Source: Acidobacteriota bacterium
GTDB taxonomy: Bacteria; Acidobacteriota; Terriglobia; Terriglobales; Acidobacteriaceae
Direction of reading: 5' to 3'
Length of the DNA: 5,218 nt
Assembly (NCBI GenBank): GCA_021805955.1
Contig: JAJZDO010000663.1
Location: forward strand, 1 to 5,218
Shown one piece after another: positions 1 to 5,218 of the stretch (the stretch's first letter is position 1; the number at the start of each line of letters is the position of its first letter). A model generated the notes under the pieces. The model ran no database searches. It had not been told where the DNA came from and was given only the letters and a program-made list of their open reading frames with translations. A program made the position numbers and the translations under genes.

Positions 1-485
1 GCAATGGCGTCGGTCGCATCCAGCCCCACGGCCTGCTCAATCGCCTCCTGTGTTCGCGTGATGTCCGCCGACGGCAGATCGATCTTGTTGATGACGGGAA
101 TAATCTCTAGGCCACCGTTGATCGCCAGAAATGCGTTGGCCAGCGTCTGCGCCTCCACTCCCTGGCTTGCATCCACCACCAGCAGCGCGCCTTCACAGGA
201 GGCCAGTGATCGCGAAACCTCATAACTGAAATCCACATGGCCCGGCGTGTCAATCAGATTGAGCTGATACGTAACACCATCACGCGCCTGATACATCATG
301 CGCACGGCATGAGCTTTGATGGTGATTCCGCGCTCTCGCTCCAGATCCATCGCATCCAGCACTTGCGCCTGCATCTCTCGCGCCGTCAGCGAGCCGGTCT
401 GCTCCAGCAGCCGATCCGAGAGTGTCGATTTTCCGTGGTCGATATGCGCAATAATTGCGAAATTTCTGAGTAGATGCGATTCCAT
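1..485 (-). CDS. lepA: Elongation factor 4 (LepA GTPase), N-terminal part, truncated by window edge
   Basis: This is the first 161 codons plus two bases of LepA/EF4, a ribosome-binding translational GTPase known to act on stalled or mispositioned ribosomes and to promote back-translocation or subunit biogenesis. The minus-strand frame opens with [21 protein letters not shown]-domain motifs are all visible: the P-loop AHIDHGKS at residues 13-20, switch [10 protein letters not shown] at about 50-58, G3 DTPGH at 79-83, and G4 NKID at 133-136. The stretch [20 protein letters not shown] is diagnostic for LepA rather than EF-G, TypA or EF-Tu. The family is about 600 residues, so roughly three quarters lies beyond position 1. 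The ATG at 485-483 matches the family's usual start, a few residues before RNF. No clear Shine-Dalgarno precedes it, and an in-frame stop lies 21 codons upstream. It is divergent from the transglycosylase gene. Confidence 0.96.
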   Translation of the reverse strand, partial: MESHLLRNFAIIAHIDHGKSTLSDRLLEQTGSLTAREMQAQVLDAMDLERERGITIKAHAVRMMYQARDGVTYQLNLIDTPGHVDFSYEVSRSLASCEGALLVVDASQGVEAQTLANAFLAINGGLEIIPVINKIDLPSADITRTQEAIEQAVGLDATDAI

Positions 486-505
486 AGGCGGGTCGACGAG
501 ACGCG

Positions 506-525
506 CTTCGGAGGAAATCCCGAAG
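506..525 (-). other. Small hairpin in the lepA 5' leader
   Basis: CTTCGG at 506-511 pairs perfectly with CCGAAG at 520-525 around an 8-nt loop. On the minus strand the hairpin sits 20-39 nt before the lepA ATG, and its loop and right arm carry TTTCCTCC, which is complementary to a Shine-Dalgarno core. There is no T-tract, so it is not a terminator. It may affect lepA translation or be chance; the stem is only six base pairs. Confidence 0.3.
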
Positions 526-680
526 GCTGATCTCACTAAGATAGCTTATCATCGGGAGAGTCATAGAAAGTTGCCGCGCAGCGCCTGCATACCAAGCATG
601 AGACCAGCGCAATCGGCATAACCACGGATTCCGGCGATGCAATGGATCGAGGCGCGAAGTGCCTCCATACTTCGCCATCA

Positions 681-688
681 GGACAGGG
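681..688 (+). promoter_or_regulatory. Probable ribosome binding site deciding the transglycosylase start
   Basis: A purine-rich GGACAGGG lies immediately before the ATG at 690. It is not a canonical AGGAGG and its spacing is short. However, the alternative ATGs at 642 and 720 have nothing comparable, and the 690 start gives a sensible lipoprotein signal peptide. Confidence 0.4.
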
Positions 689-689
689 A

Positions 690-2576
690 ATGAAATCGAA
701 AGACCGGCTTCAGCACCGGATGCTCGCGCATCGGATTGGGATATCTGGGCTGACGATGATCGTCTGGCTTTGCGGCTGCGGTGGAACACATCCGGCACCA
801 GCACCCGCCGCCACGGCACCAGCGATTGCAGCACCCTCTTCGACCGGCAATTCTCAGCGCTCCGGCAGTTCTGAGCAAGCCGCGGCTATCTCGCACACAC
901 CTACCCGCGAGAAGGCAATCCAGCAACTGATCGCTCAGGTGGAATCCGACCTCGCACAAGGTCAGGCTAGCTACCACGAAGGTCGATTGACCGAAGCCAA
1001 GAAGCATTTTGATGCTGCTGTCGATGCCATGCTGACCGGCGGCATCGATATTCGCAGTAACGTCCAGCTACTGGACGAATATAACCATACGCTCGATGTC
1101 GTGAACGGGCTGGAGATGGAGGCGCTCAAGCAGGGCAACGGCTTTGCACCTGTCGAAGAGCCGACCCCGGCCGATGTTGCAAATGATGTAACCTTCGCGG
1201 TCGACCCAAATCTTGTGGCCAAAGCGCGCGCCAATCTGGCCACCACGCGCAGCGATCTTCCCCTCGCCATCAATGATTACGTTGCGGCATTTATCAACTT
1301 TTTCTCCAATACAAAAATCGGCCACAACACACTCAAGCACTCTCTTGAACGCAGCGGAAAATATCGCGCAATGATTCAACGCGTCATGACCCAGGAGGGT
1401 GTTCCGCAAGATCTGATCTATCTGGCCGTCGCCGAATCCGGTTTCCAGCCCCAGGTCGTCAATCGACAATCCGGCGCCGGCGGCATGTGGCAGTTCATGC
1501 CTGTCGGAAACTATGGGCTGGTTCGCAACAGCTACGTCGATGAGCGATTCGATCCTGAAAAATCCACCCGAGCCTACGCGCGTTATATGAAGTTCCTCTA
1601 TGACCAGCTCGGCGACTGGTATCTGGCAATGGCTGCCTATGATTGGGGCGCTGGCAACGTCCAACGCGCTGTGCAGAAGACCGGGTACGCGGACTACTGG
1701 GAGCTATACAAACGAAACAACCTTCCAGGAGAAACAAAAAATTATGTCCCGGAAATTCTCGCAGCCATCATCATCGCCAACAATCGCAAGCAATACGGCT
1801 TTGACGACATTCAACTCGATACACCTGTCGTCACCGACACGGTCAAGATTGACTACTCACTCGATATTCGGCTCGCCGCGGATATTGTGAATGCCGATCC
1901 GCGCGAGTTGATGGCGCTCAACCCATCCTTGCTGCGCATGATCACCCCACCACCTTCCATGCTCCAGGAACCGTTCGAGCTGCATCTGCCGCCCGGCACA
2001 GGACCGGCATTTCTGGCAAAGATCAGCCGCATCCCGGTCGAGCATCGCACAGCATGGCGCTACCACACCGTCTCTGCGGAAGACACGCTCGCAAGCGTCG
2101 CACGCAACTATCGTGTCTCCGTCGCTGAGCTTGCTCAGGTCAACCACCTCAAAGCCGATGACACGCTGGAGAACGTCGATGCGCTCGTCATTCCCACGGC
2201 TCCAGCAGCTCCCGCACGACGACGCGTCACTTTTTATCGCGCGCATCGAGGCGACACTCTGGTCACGATTGCGGATCGTTTCGGCGTCTCGCTCTCCGAT
2301 CTCCGCCGATGGAACAAGCGCAGCGGAACTCGTGTCATCAGCGGTGAGCGCATCCGCGTCACGGAACCTGCAACCACCGCTCGCAGCCGCTCCAGTCAAG
2401 GCTCCAAGGCACACTCATCCCAACGAAGACCCAACACTTCTGACGCATTGCATCATCCCGCCTCACCCGCTCAGGCAAGCAAGAAAGCTGCTCCAAAAAC
2501 ACCTCATTCCGCATCGAAATCAAAACGGCACAGCACTGTCCAACCCAGCACAAAAAAGAAAAAACATAAGAAGTAG
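690..2576 (+). CDS. MltD-like membrane-bound lytic murein transglycosylase with LysM domains (lipoprotein)
   Basis: Lytic transglycosylases cleave the MurNAc-GlcNAc bond of peptidoglycan, forming 1,6-anhydro-MurNAc ends. Numbering from the ATG at 690 (628 residues), a basic N-terminus and hydrophobic stretch lead to WLCGCGG, a lipobox-like site with the probable lipidated Cys at 30 (Cys28 is also present). A proline/alanine linker follows, then a helical, TPR-like segment (about 74-150). The SLT catalytic domain (about 225-365) shows AVAESGF with the presumed catalytic Glu249, then GAGGMWQFMP and AAYDWGAGN, the MltD-type motif order. A degenerate LysM-like segment (about 383-437) precedes two clearer LysM repeats starting at YHTVSAEDTL (458) and FYRAHRGDTL (515). 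The last 65 or so residues are rich in Ser, Lys and His and end in KKKKHKK. E. coli MltD is shorter (about 450 residues) and lacks this tail. Starts at 642 (+16 residues) or 720 are possible but less likely. The probable location is periplasmic, anchored to a membrane. Confidence 0.9.
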   Translation: MKSKDRLQHRMLAHRIGISGLTMIVWLCGCGGTHPAPAPAATAPAIAAPSSTGNSQRSGSSEQAAAISHTPTREKAIQQLIAQVESDLAQGQASYHEGRLTEAKKHFDAAVDAMLTGGIDIRSNVQLLDEYNHTLDVVNGLEMEALKQGNGFAPVEEPTPADVANDVTFAVDPNLVAKARANLATTRSDLPLAINDYVAAFINFFSNTKIGHNTLKHSLERSGKYRAMIQRVMTQEGVPQDLIYLAVAESGFQPQVVNRQSGAGGMWQFMPVGNYGLVRNSYVDERFDPEKSTRAYARYMKFLYDQLGDWYLAMAAYDWGAGNVQRAVQKTGYADYWELYKRNNLPGETKNYVPEILAAIIIANNRKQYGFDDIQLDTPVVTDTVKIDYSLDIRLAADIVNADPRELMALNPSLLRMITPPPSMLQEPFELHLPPGTGPAFLAKISRIPVEHRTAWRYHTVSAEDTLASVARNYRVSVAELAQVNHLKADDTLENVDALVIPTAPAAPARRRVTFYRAHRGDTLVTIADRFGVSLSDLRRWNKRSGTRVISGERIRVTEPATTARSRSSQGSKAHSSQRRPNTSDALHHPASPAQASKKAAPKTPHSASKSKRHSTVQPSTKKKKHKK

Positions 2577-2608
2577 TCAATTACGTACTTGTCAGCGCTC
2601 GCATTTCG

Positions 2609-2628
2609 TAGCAAGCTATTGCTAAAAT
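2609..2628 (+). promoter_or_regulatory. Candidate extended -10 promoter overlapped by an inverted repeat, upstream of the H1-like gene
   Basis: TGCTAAAAT at 2620-2628 fits an extended -10 element (TGn plus TAAAAT, 5 of 6 matches). No good -35 lies 16-18 nt upstream; a TTGTCA at 2589-2594 is too distant. The right arm of a perfect 6-bp inverted repeat, TAGCAA (2609-2614) and TTGCTA (2619-2624), covers the start of the -10, so a repressor bound here could block the promoter. Transcription would start near 2635 and give a leader of about 140 nt. There is no T-tract, so it is not a terminator for the gene before it. Confidence 0.35.
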
Positions 2629-2697
2629 GTGCGCCGATGGCGATTATGGAAAAATCGCGCTGCGTAATTTTGACAGGCATCCATTGTTCGACAGGTT

Positions 2698-2701
2698 GGA
2701 G
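2698..2701 (+). promoter_or_regulatory. Shine-Dalgarno of the putative leader ORF
   Basis: GGAG lies 6 nt before the ATG at 2708, within the purine-rich context AGGTTGGAG. This is about as good as the site of the main downstream gene, and it is the chief reason to take the short ORF seriously. Confidence 0.4.
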
Positions 2702-2707
2702 TACAAA

Positions 2708-2785
2708 ATGATTCAGTTCGCATCGAAATTCGCAGTGCAGTTCAGATTGCAATTCACCTTAAGGACATCCGCATGGAGCGCATGA
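2708..2785 (+). CDS. Putative 25-residue leader peptide overlapping the H1-like gene start
   Basis: The ATG at 2708 opens a 25-codon ORF beginning MIQFASKFAVQFRLQF, ending in TGA at 2783-2785, 13 nt inside the following gene and in a different frame. A GGAG sits at ideal spacing before it. The peptide alternates Phe/Gln with basic residues, and the underlying DNA has short imperfect repeats of TTCGCA and CAGTTC. Ribosomes translating it would pass through the Shine-Dalgarno of the H1-like gene (2761-2765) and stop just beyond its start, an arrangement compatible with translational coupling or attenuation. I do not recognise the peptide. ORFs of this length also occur by chance, so the coding call is tentative. 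Confidence 0.35.
   Translation: MIQFASKFAVQFRLQFTLRTSAWSA
2761..2765 (+). promoter_or_regulatory. Shine-Dalgarno of the H1-like gene
   Basis: AAGGA, 7 nt before the ATG at 2773, fixes that start in preference to the second in-frame ATG at 2782. The site lies inside the putative leader ORF. Confidence 0.65.
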
Positions 2786-3498
2786 TTCCGAATTACGCAC
2801 TCAGCGGAAATGGCGAAGACACGATGCAGTCGTTCCCAAATCCCGCGCAGGATATTGAGCTGAACGACGACCCGGCACCGGAGACGACTCGGAGCGAGCA
2901 CAAAGCCGCGCACGAATCTGCACGCGCTGTGGCTACCACAGCATCCACATCCAGGAAAGCACAGACCGCGATCAAGCATCTGCCCGCTCCTGCCGAGAAA
3001 CCCATTGCAAAGTCAGCACCACGCAAAGTGGCGCCGGCAATCAAGATTGTGGCGGTTTCCGCCGCTAAAAAGTCTGCCGCAAAAATGCAGAGTAGTTCTG
3101 GTGCGAAAAGCGGCGGCAAGGTTGTGGCGAAAGCTGCAACCGGCAAGCGCACCAGCAAATCCACTAAGCGAGGTAAAACTGTGGCAGCTCCCAAAGCAGC
3201 TAAGAAAACTGAAGTGAAGAAAGTGGCAGCCAAGAAACCGGCGGCCAAGAAGGCGGCTCCGAAGCCCGCAGCGAAGAAAGCTGCAGCCAAGACTCCGGCA
3301 AAAAAGACGGTTGCAAAGAAAGCAGTCGCCAAGAAGCCAATCGCCAAGAAGCCAGTCGCCAAGAAAGCGGCTCCTGCGAAGAAAGCAGTTGCCAAGAAGG
3401 CAGCCCCTGCAAAGAAGGCGGCTCCTGCAAAGAAAGCGGTCGCGAAAAAGGCGCCCGCAGCAAAGAAGACTGTTGCCAAGAAGCCCGCAGCGAAGTAA
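2773..3498 (+). CDS. Histone H1-like lysine/alanine/proline-repeat DNA-binding protein
   Basis: The 241-residue product has two parts. Residues 1 to about 50 are mixed and partly acidic ([11 protein letters not shown]) with no recognised fold. From about 55 to the end it is dominated by Lys, Ala, Pro and Val, becoming a near-regular array of AKKA, PAKKA and VAKKP units from about residue 137. There is no signal peptide or membrane segment, and Cys is absent. Such tails resemble the C-terminal domain of eukaryotic linker histone H1 and bacterial H1-like proteins (for example AlgP of Pseudomonas and chlamydial or Bordetella H1 homologues), which bind DNA without strong sequence preference. A nucleoid-associated role is therefore inferred. 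Low-complexity composition makes homology hard to prove, and RNA binding is an alternative. The gene is single, with an upstream leader of about 140 nt and a strong terminator 39 nt past its TAA. Confidence 0.8.
   Translation: MERMIPNYALSGNGEDTMQSFPNPAQDIELNDDPAPETTRSEHKAAHESARAVATTASTSRKAQTAIKHLPAPAEKPIAKSAPRKVAPAIKIVAVSAAKKSAAKMQSSSGAKSGGKVVAKAATGKRTSKSTKRGKTVAAPKAAKKTEVKKVAAKKPAAKKAAPKPAAKKAAAKTPAKKTVAKKAVAKKPIAKKPVAKKAAPAKKAVAKKAAPAKKAAPAKKAVAKKAPAAKKTVAKKPAAK
3199..3495 (+). repeat. Degenerate in-frame coding repeats for AKK units
   Basis: The C-terminal third of the H1-like gene consists of imperfect short repeats encoding xAKKx units of five or six codons. The cleanest block is three tandem 15-nt units at 3325-3339, 3340-3354 and 3355-3369; the first two differ only at the first base, while the third is more diverged. 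A second block, about 3364-3450, alternates APAKKA and VAKKA units. All spacings are multiples of three. AAG and AAA lysine codons alternate, so most copies have diverged and are not products of very recent slippage. Confidence 0.8.
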
Positions 3499-3536
3499 CT
3501 GCGAGACTCTCCGCATCAGACAAATCAAAGGCAAGC

Positions 3537-3576
3537 AAAAAGGCCCGTTTGCAGGAAACTGCATTCGGGCCTTTTT
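3537..3576. terminator. Bidirectional Rho-independent terminator between convergent genes
   Basis: AAAAAGGCCCG (3537-3547) pairs perfectly with CGGGCCTTTTT (3566-3576). The intervening sequence folds further: TGCAG (3550-3554) pairs with CTGCA (3559-3563) around a GAAA tetraloop, separated from the main stem by a symmetric TT/TT internal loop. G+C-rich core and T-tract are present on both strands, so it should end the plus-strand H1-like transcript and the minus-strand peroxiredoxin transcript alike. It lies 39 nt after the former's stop and 65 nt after the latter's. Confidence 0.9.
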
Positions 3577-3641
3577 GCGTGTTCTCTCCATCCATATTCC
3601 GCACTACATGGTGATTTCTGCACTCGATACAGCGAATCCGG

Positions 3642-4175
3642 CTACTTGCCTCCGTCGCGAATCGCTGCCAGTACCTGCGTGCTGTGATCCTTGATGTCTT
3701 TGTCCACGTCGGGCCAGACCTTGACGATCTTACCCTGCGGGTCGATCAAAAACGTCTGACGCATGGAAATGTTCATGATGCCAAACTGACGCACCGGAAC
3801 ACCGTACTCATCGACAACCTTGTGTTTCGGATCGGCCAGCAGTTTGAAGGTCAAGCTCTCCTTGGTGCAGAACGTGGCATGGCTCTGCGGAGTATCGAGG
3901 CTTACTCCCAGAATGACCGCATTGGCAGCGGTGAACTTGGAAAGATCGCGCTGAAAATTATGCGCCTCCAGCGTGCAGCCTGGCGTCATGTCCTTAGGAT
4001 AGAAGTAGAGCACAACCCACTTGCCGTGATACTGCGAGAGGCTGATGGGCGTGTTGCTCTGGGAAGGTAGTGTAAAGTTGGGTGCAGCAGTGCCTGGCTG
4101 CAGGTCGCCGGCAAAAGCAGGCACAGCAGCAAGACCCAACATCACAGCAGCAAGAATCACAAACTTTTTCATCAT
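3642..4175 (-). CDS. Exported PrxQ/BCP-type peroxiredoxin
   Basis: Peroxiredoxins reduce hydrogen peroxide and organic hydroperoxides through a peroxidatic cysteine. The 177-residue product opens with a Sec signal peptide, MMKKF, a hydrophobic core, then AVPAFA with likely cleavage after residue 22. The AhpC/TSA fold follows, from PGTAAPNFTLP. YFYPKDMTPGCT carries the peroxidatic Cys67 in the BCP/PrxQ signature. The resolving Cys usual five residues on (as in E. coli Bcp) is replaced by His72. The only other Cys is Cys103 in ATFCTKESL, exactly 36 residues after Cys67, the spacing I recall for PrxQ enzymes whose resolving Cys is in helix alpha-3, such as Xanthomonas campestris PrxQ (Cys48/Cys84). 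It is therefore probably an atypical 2-Cys enzyme in the periplasm, needing an exported reductant. It lies 126 nt downstream of lpxI on the same strand. Confidence 0.93.
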   Translation of the reverse strand: MMKKFVILAAVMLGLAAVPAFAGDLQPGTAAPNFTLPSQSNTPISLSQYHGKWVVLYFYPKDMTPGCTLEAHNFQRDLSKFTAANAVILGVSLDTPQSHATFCTKESLTFKLLADPKHKVVDEYGVPVRQFGIMNISMRQTFLIDPQGKIVKVWPDVDKDIKDHSTQVLAAIRDGGK

Positions 4176-4180
4176 TCAAT

Positions 4181-4186
4181 TCTCCT
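4181..4186 (-). promoter_or_regulatory. Shine-Dalgarno of the peroxiredoxin gene; two adjacent ATGs possible
   Basis: AGGAGA on the minus strand lies 5 nt before the ATG at 4175-4173 and 8 nt before the next ATG at 4172-4170. Both give the same signal peptide apart from one Met; spacing slightly favours the second ATG. Confidence 0.75.
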
Positions 4187-4301
4187 GTCAGTCTTCATTG
4201 AGTGGATACGTAGATTCAATCGCGGGAATCGAGCAAAAAAAGCTATATCGCTGACCCCGCGAAAAACCCCTCAGTCGTACCCATCTTCTGACGCAGGATC
4301 A
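4187..4301 (-). other. Gap between lpxI and the peroxiredoxin gene, no clear signal
   Basis: No strong terminator or promoter is visible. A seven-T run on the minus strand (4241-4235) follows only a three-base-pair AGC/GCT stem, too weak to call. A possible promoter downstream of it, TTGCTC and TACGTA at 18-nt spacing, is poor at the -10. Read-through from lpxI into the peroxiredoxin gene is therefore possible. Confidence 0.35.
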
Positions 4302-5171
4302 TTATATGCCCGAAACAGCCACTATAGCAATCTCTGCCGATTCCGCCATGTCAAGCACTGTGATGAGATCAAAAATCAGCGTCCGGTCAGCCTCGACCGC
4401 AAGGCAGGCAGCACCGGCGCGAATCATGGATTCCATCGTCCGCACGCCAATCACGGGCACATCGAAACGCATATCCTGCTTCGGCTTGGCCTGTTTCACC
4501 ACCGTCAGCGCTCGATCCAGCGTCGAAGCCTCTGCGTCCAGCGAGGCCATCAAAGCGCCGGCGCGTTCAATCGTCGCATCCGTACCCTCCATTGCTTCCA
4601 CGGCTACGCATGCCTGCGCTGCAATGACCACGGTCTGACCGATATCCCACTCCGCCAGTGATCGCGCTACGCTCAGACCATACTCGATGTTCCGTCGCTC
4701 TTCCTCGTTCGGTGCGCGTCTCGTCAGAACGCCTTCACGCGCCAGCAGCGGCTCCAGAAACGCCGTGGAAGAAATCAGTTCGATCCCTTCATCCGCCAGC
4801 ACCTTGGCCACGGCTCCCAGCAGCATATCCGTTGAGCGCGTGCGCAAATTCAGCAGCAGCTTCGCCAATCTCCAATCCGGTCGAATCGAAGAAAAGATCT
4901 GCTTGTGCTTCACCTGACCGGCCATCACAGCACGCCGCACATCTTCTGCATGGAAGGTTTCAATCAGGCGTGAAAGTTCTCCCAGCGAAAGCCAGTGAAC
5001 CGTGATTCCGCGATCCGCTTCCGCGCGGCGATCCATCTCAGGATCAGTCTCTTCTCGAATCGCCGCGACCACGACGTGCAAACCTTCAGCCCGCGCCGCA
5101 TCCAGCAGCAAAAACGGAAATCGGCCATTGCCCGCGATCAATCCAAGGCGCTCCGATCCCCCCTCCGTCAC
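4302..5171 (-). CDS. lpxI: UDP-2,3-diacylglucosamine pyrophosphatase LpxI
   Basis: LpxI hydrolyses UDP-2,3-diacylglucosamine to lipid X and UMP, the fourth step of lipid A synthesis; it replaces the unrelated LpxH in many alphaproteobacteria and other diderms. The 289-residue product is full length for the family. The N-terminal domain begins at LGLIAGNGRFPFLL (9-22) and includes ETDPE (41-45), VMAGQVKHKQIFSSIRPD (82-99) and DEGIELISSTAFL (127-139). The C-terminal domain has EGVLTRRAPNEEE (146-158), DIGQTVV (176-182), VEAMEGTDA (191-199) and the hallmark KQDMRFDVP (231-239), whose aspartates belong to the catalytic region of the family, followed by AGAACLAVEADRTLI. There is no signal peptide, consistent with a cytoplasmic or membrane-face enzyme. 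Translation starts at GTG (5171-5169), supported by a GGAG 7 nt upstream and by the 4-nt overlap with the preceding stop. Confidence 0.96.
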   Translation of the reverse strand: MTEGGSERLGLIAGNGRFPFLLLDAARAEGLHVVVAAIREETDPEMDRRAEADRGITVHWLSLGELSRLIETFHAEDVRRAVMAGQVKHKQIFSSIRPDWRLAKLLLNLRTRSTDMLLGAVAKVLADEGIELISSTAFLEPLLAREGVLTRRAPNEEERRNIEYGLSVARSLAEWDIGQTVVIAAQACVAVEAMEGTDATIERAGALMASLDAEASTLDRALTVVKQAKPKQDMRFDVPVIGVRTMESMIRAGAACLAVEADRTLIFDLITVLDMAESAEIAIVAVSGI

Positions 5172-5218
5172 TTGATCACTCCACGCTGACTGTGCCGGAT
5201 GAAATCAATCAGTTCCTT
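5168..5218 (-). CDS. lpxA: C-terminal end of UDP-N-acetylglucosamine acyltransferase LpxA, truncated by window edge
   Basis: Sixteen codons and a TGA are in the window, reading KELIDFIRHSQRGVIK. This matches the typical end of LpxA, where a hydrophobic helix leads to FI-x-x-S-x-RG followed by one to three residues. LpxA adds the first acyl chain to UDP-GlcNAc at the start of lipid A synthesis. The TGA (5170-5168) overlaps the GTG start of lpxI as GTGA, the compact junction expected in an lpx operon. The identification rests on a short tail plus the operon context, so it is probable rather than certain. Confidence 0.75.
   Translation of the reverse strand, partial: KELIDFIRHSQRGVIK
5179..5182 (-). 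promoter_or_regulatory. Shine-Dalgarno of lpxI inside the end of lpxA
   Basis: GGAG on the minus strand, 7 nt before the GTG, within the coding sequence of the upstream gene. It supports the GTG as the true start and is what a translationally coupled pair would use. Confidence 0.65.

Larger units (their letters stand above)
486..689. other. Divergent intergenic region between lepA and the transglycosylase gene
   Basis: This gap of about 200 bases must contain the 5' ends of two divergent transcripts. Two weak -10-like hexamers overlap back to back: TATCAT at 547-552 on the plus strand (5 of 6 matches to TATAAT) and TATCTT at 543-538 on the minus strand (4 of 6). Neither has a recognisable TTGACA-type -35 at 16-18 nt, so I regard them as candidates only. 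The plus-strand ATG at 642, which would add 16 residues to the transglycosylase, lies here but has no ribosome binding site. No RNA gene or further ORF is supported. Confidence 0.3.

Noticed and set aside
642..689. N-terminal extension of the transglycosylase from the ATG at 642
   Set aside because: It has no Shine-Dalgarno, and it would place 16 polar residues including a Cys before the lipoprotein signal peptide. The ATG at 690 is better supported.
280..834. Minus-strand frame running from the transglycosylase 5' end into lepA
   Set aside because: It overlaps the clearly coding lepA G domain on the same strand in a different frame, and its product shows no recognisable motif.
2670..2675. 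Perfect TTGACA hexamer as a -35 element before the H1-like gene
   Set aside because: No -10-like hexamer occurs 16-18 nt downstream; the only A/T-rich candidate (TACAAA at 2702) is 26 nt away.
2793..3479. Long minus-strand frame opposite the H1-like gene, rich in Phe and Ala
   Set aside because: It is a mirror of the AAG/GCx-rich repeats (CTT and GGC codons) and has no ribosome binding site. The plus strand has a good Shine-Dalgarno, a sensible product and a terminator.
3013..3604. Other overlapping minus-strand frames across the repeat region rich in Leu, Cys, Ser or Trp
   Set aside because: These are composition shadows of the repeats, and two of them would run through the terminator hairpin.
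4235..4251. T-tract with a small hairpin as a terminator after lpxI
   Set aside because: The stem has only three base pairs; the nearby GGGG runs on the same strand cannot pair with each other.
1..5218. A mobile element, defence system or other unknown multi-gene system
   Set aside because: All sizeable coding regions match recognisable families, and no transposase, integrase, terminal inverted repeats or CRISPR-like spacing is visible.

Overview
The window looks like chromosomal DNA from a diderm (Gram-negative-type) bacterium of moderately high G+C. The gene mix suggests the Acidobacteriota (Terriglobia): an lpxA-lpxI pair for lipid A synthesis, a lipoprotein transglycosylase with an AAYDWG motif and LysM repeats, a lysine/alanine-rich histone H1-like protein, and an exported PrxQ-type peroxiredoxin. 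This placement is inference from gene content and protein style; no marker here settles it. I found no mobile element, CRISPR array, tRNA or rRNA.

Layout. (1) 1-485, minus strand: the first 161 codons of lepA (elongation factor 4), running off the left edge. (2) 486-689: a divergent intergenic region with a small hairpin in the lepA leader. (3) 690-2576, plus strand: an MltD-like lytic transglycosylase lipoprotein with LysM domains and a very basic C-terminal tail. (4) 2577-2772: an intergenic region holding an extended -10 promoter candidate inside an inverted repeat, and a possible 25-residue leader ORF with its own good ribosome binding site, overlapping the next gene. (5) 2773-3498, plus: the histone H1-like K/A/P-repeat protein. 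(6) 3537-3576: a strong symmetric hairpin with A-tract and T-tract flanks, a likely bidirectional terminator between convergent transcripts. (7) 3642-4175, minus: the secreted PrxQ-like peroxiredoxin. (8) 4302-5171, minus: lpxI, whose GTG start overlaps by 4 nt the stop of (9) 5168-5218, minus: the last 16 codons of what is very probably lpxA.

How the genes relate. lpxA and lpxI are two steps of the Raetz lipid A pathway and appear translationally coupled. The peroxiredoxin lies 126 nt downstream on the same strand and may be read from the same transcript, since I see no convincing terminator between them. The transglycosylase remodels peptidoglycan, so much of the window concerns the cell envelope, while lepA (translation) and the H1-like gene (nucleoid) are separate functions. 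These are mostly housekeeping genes. The points most worth a second look are the leader ORF and palindromic promoter before the H1-like gene, the bidirectional terminator, and the cysteine spacing of the exported peroxiredoxin.
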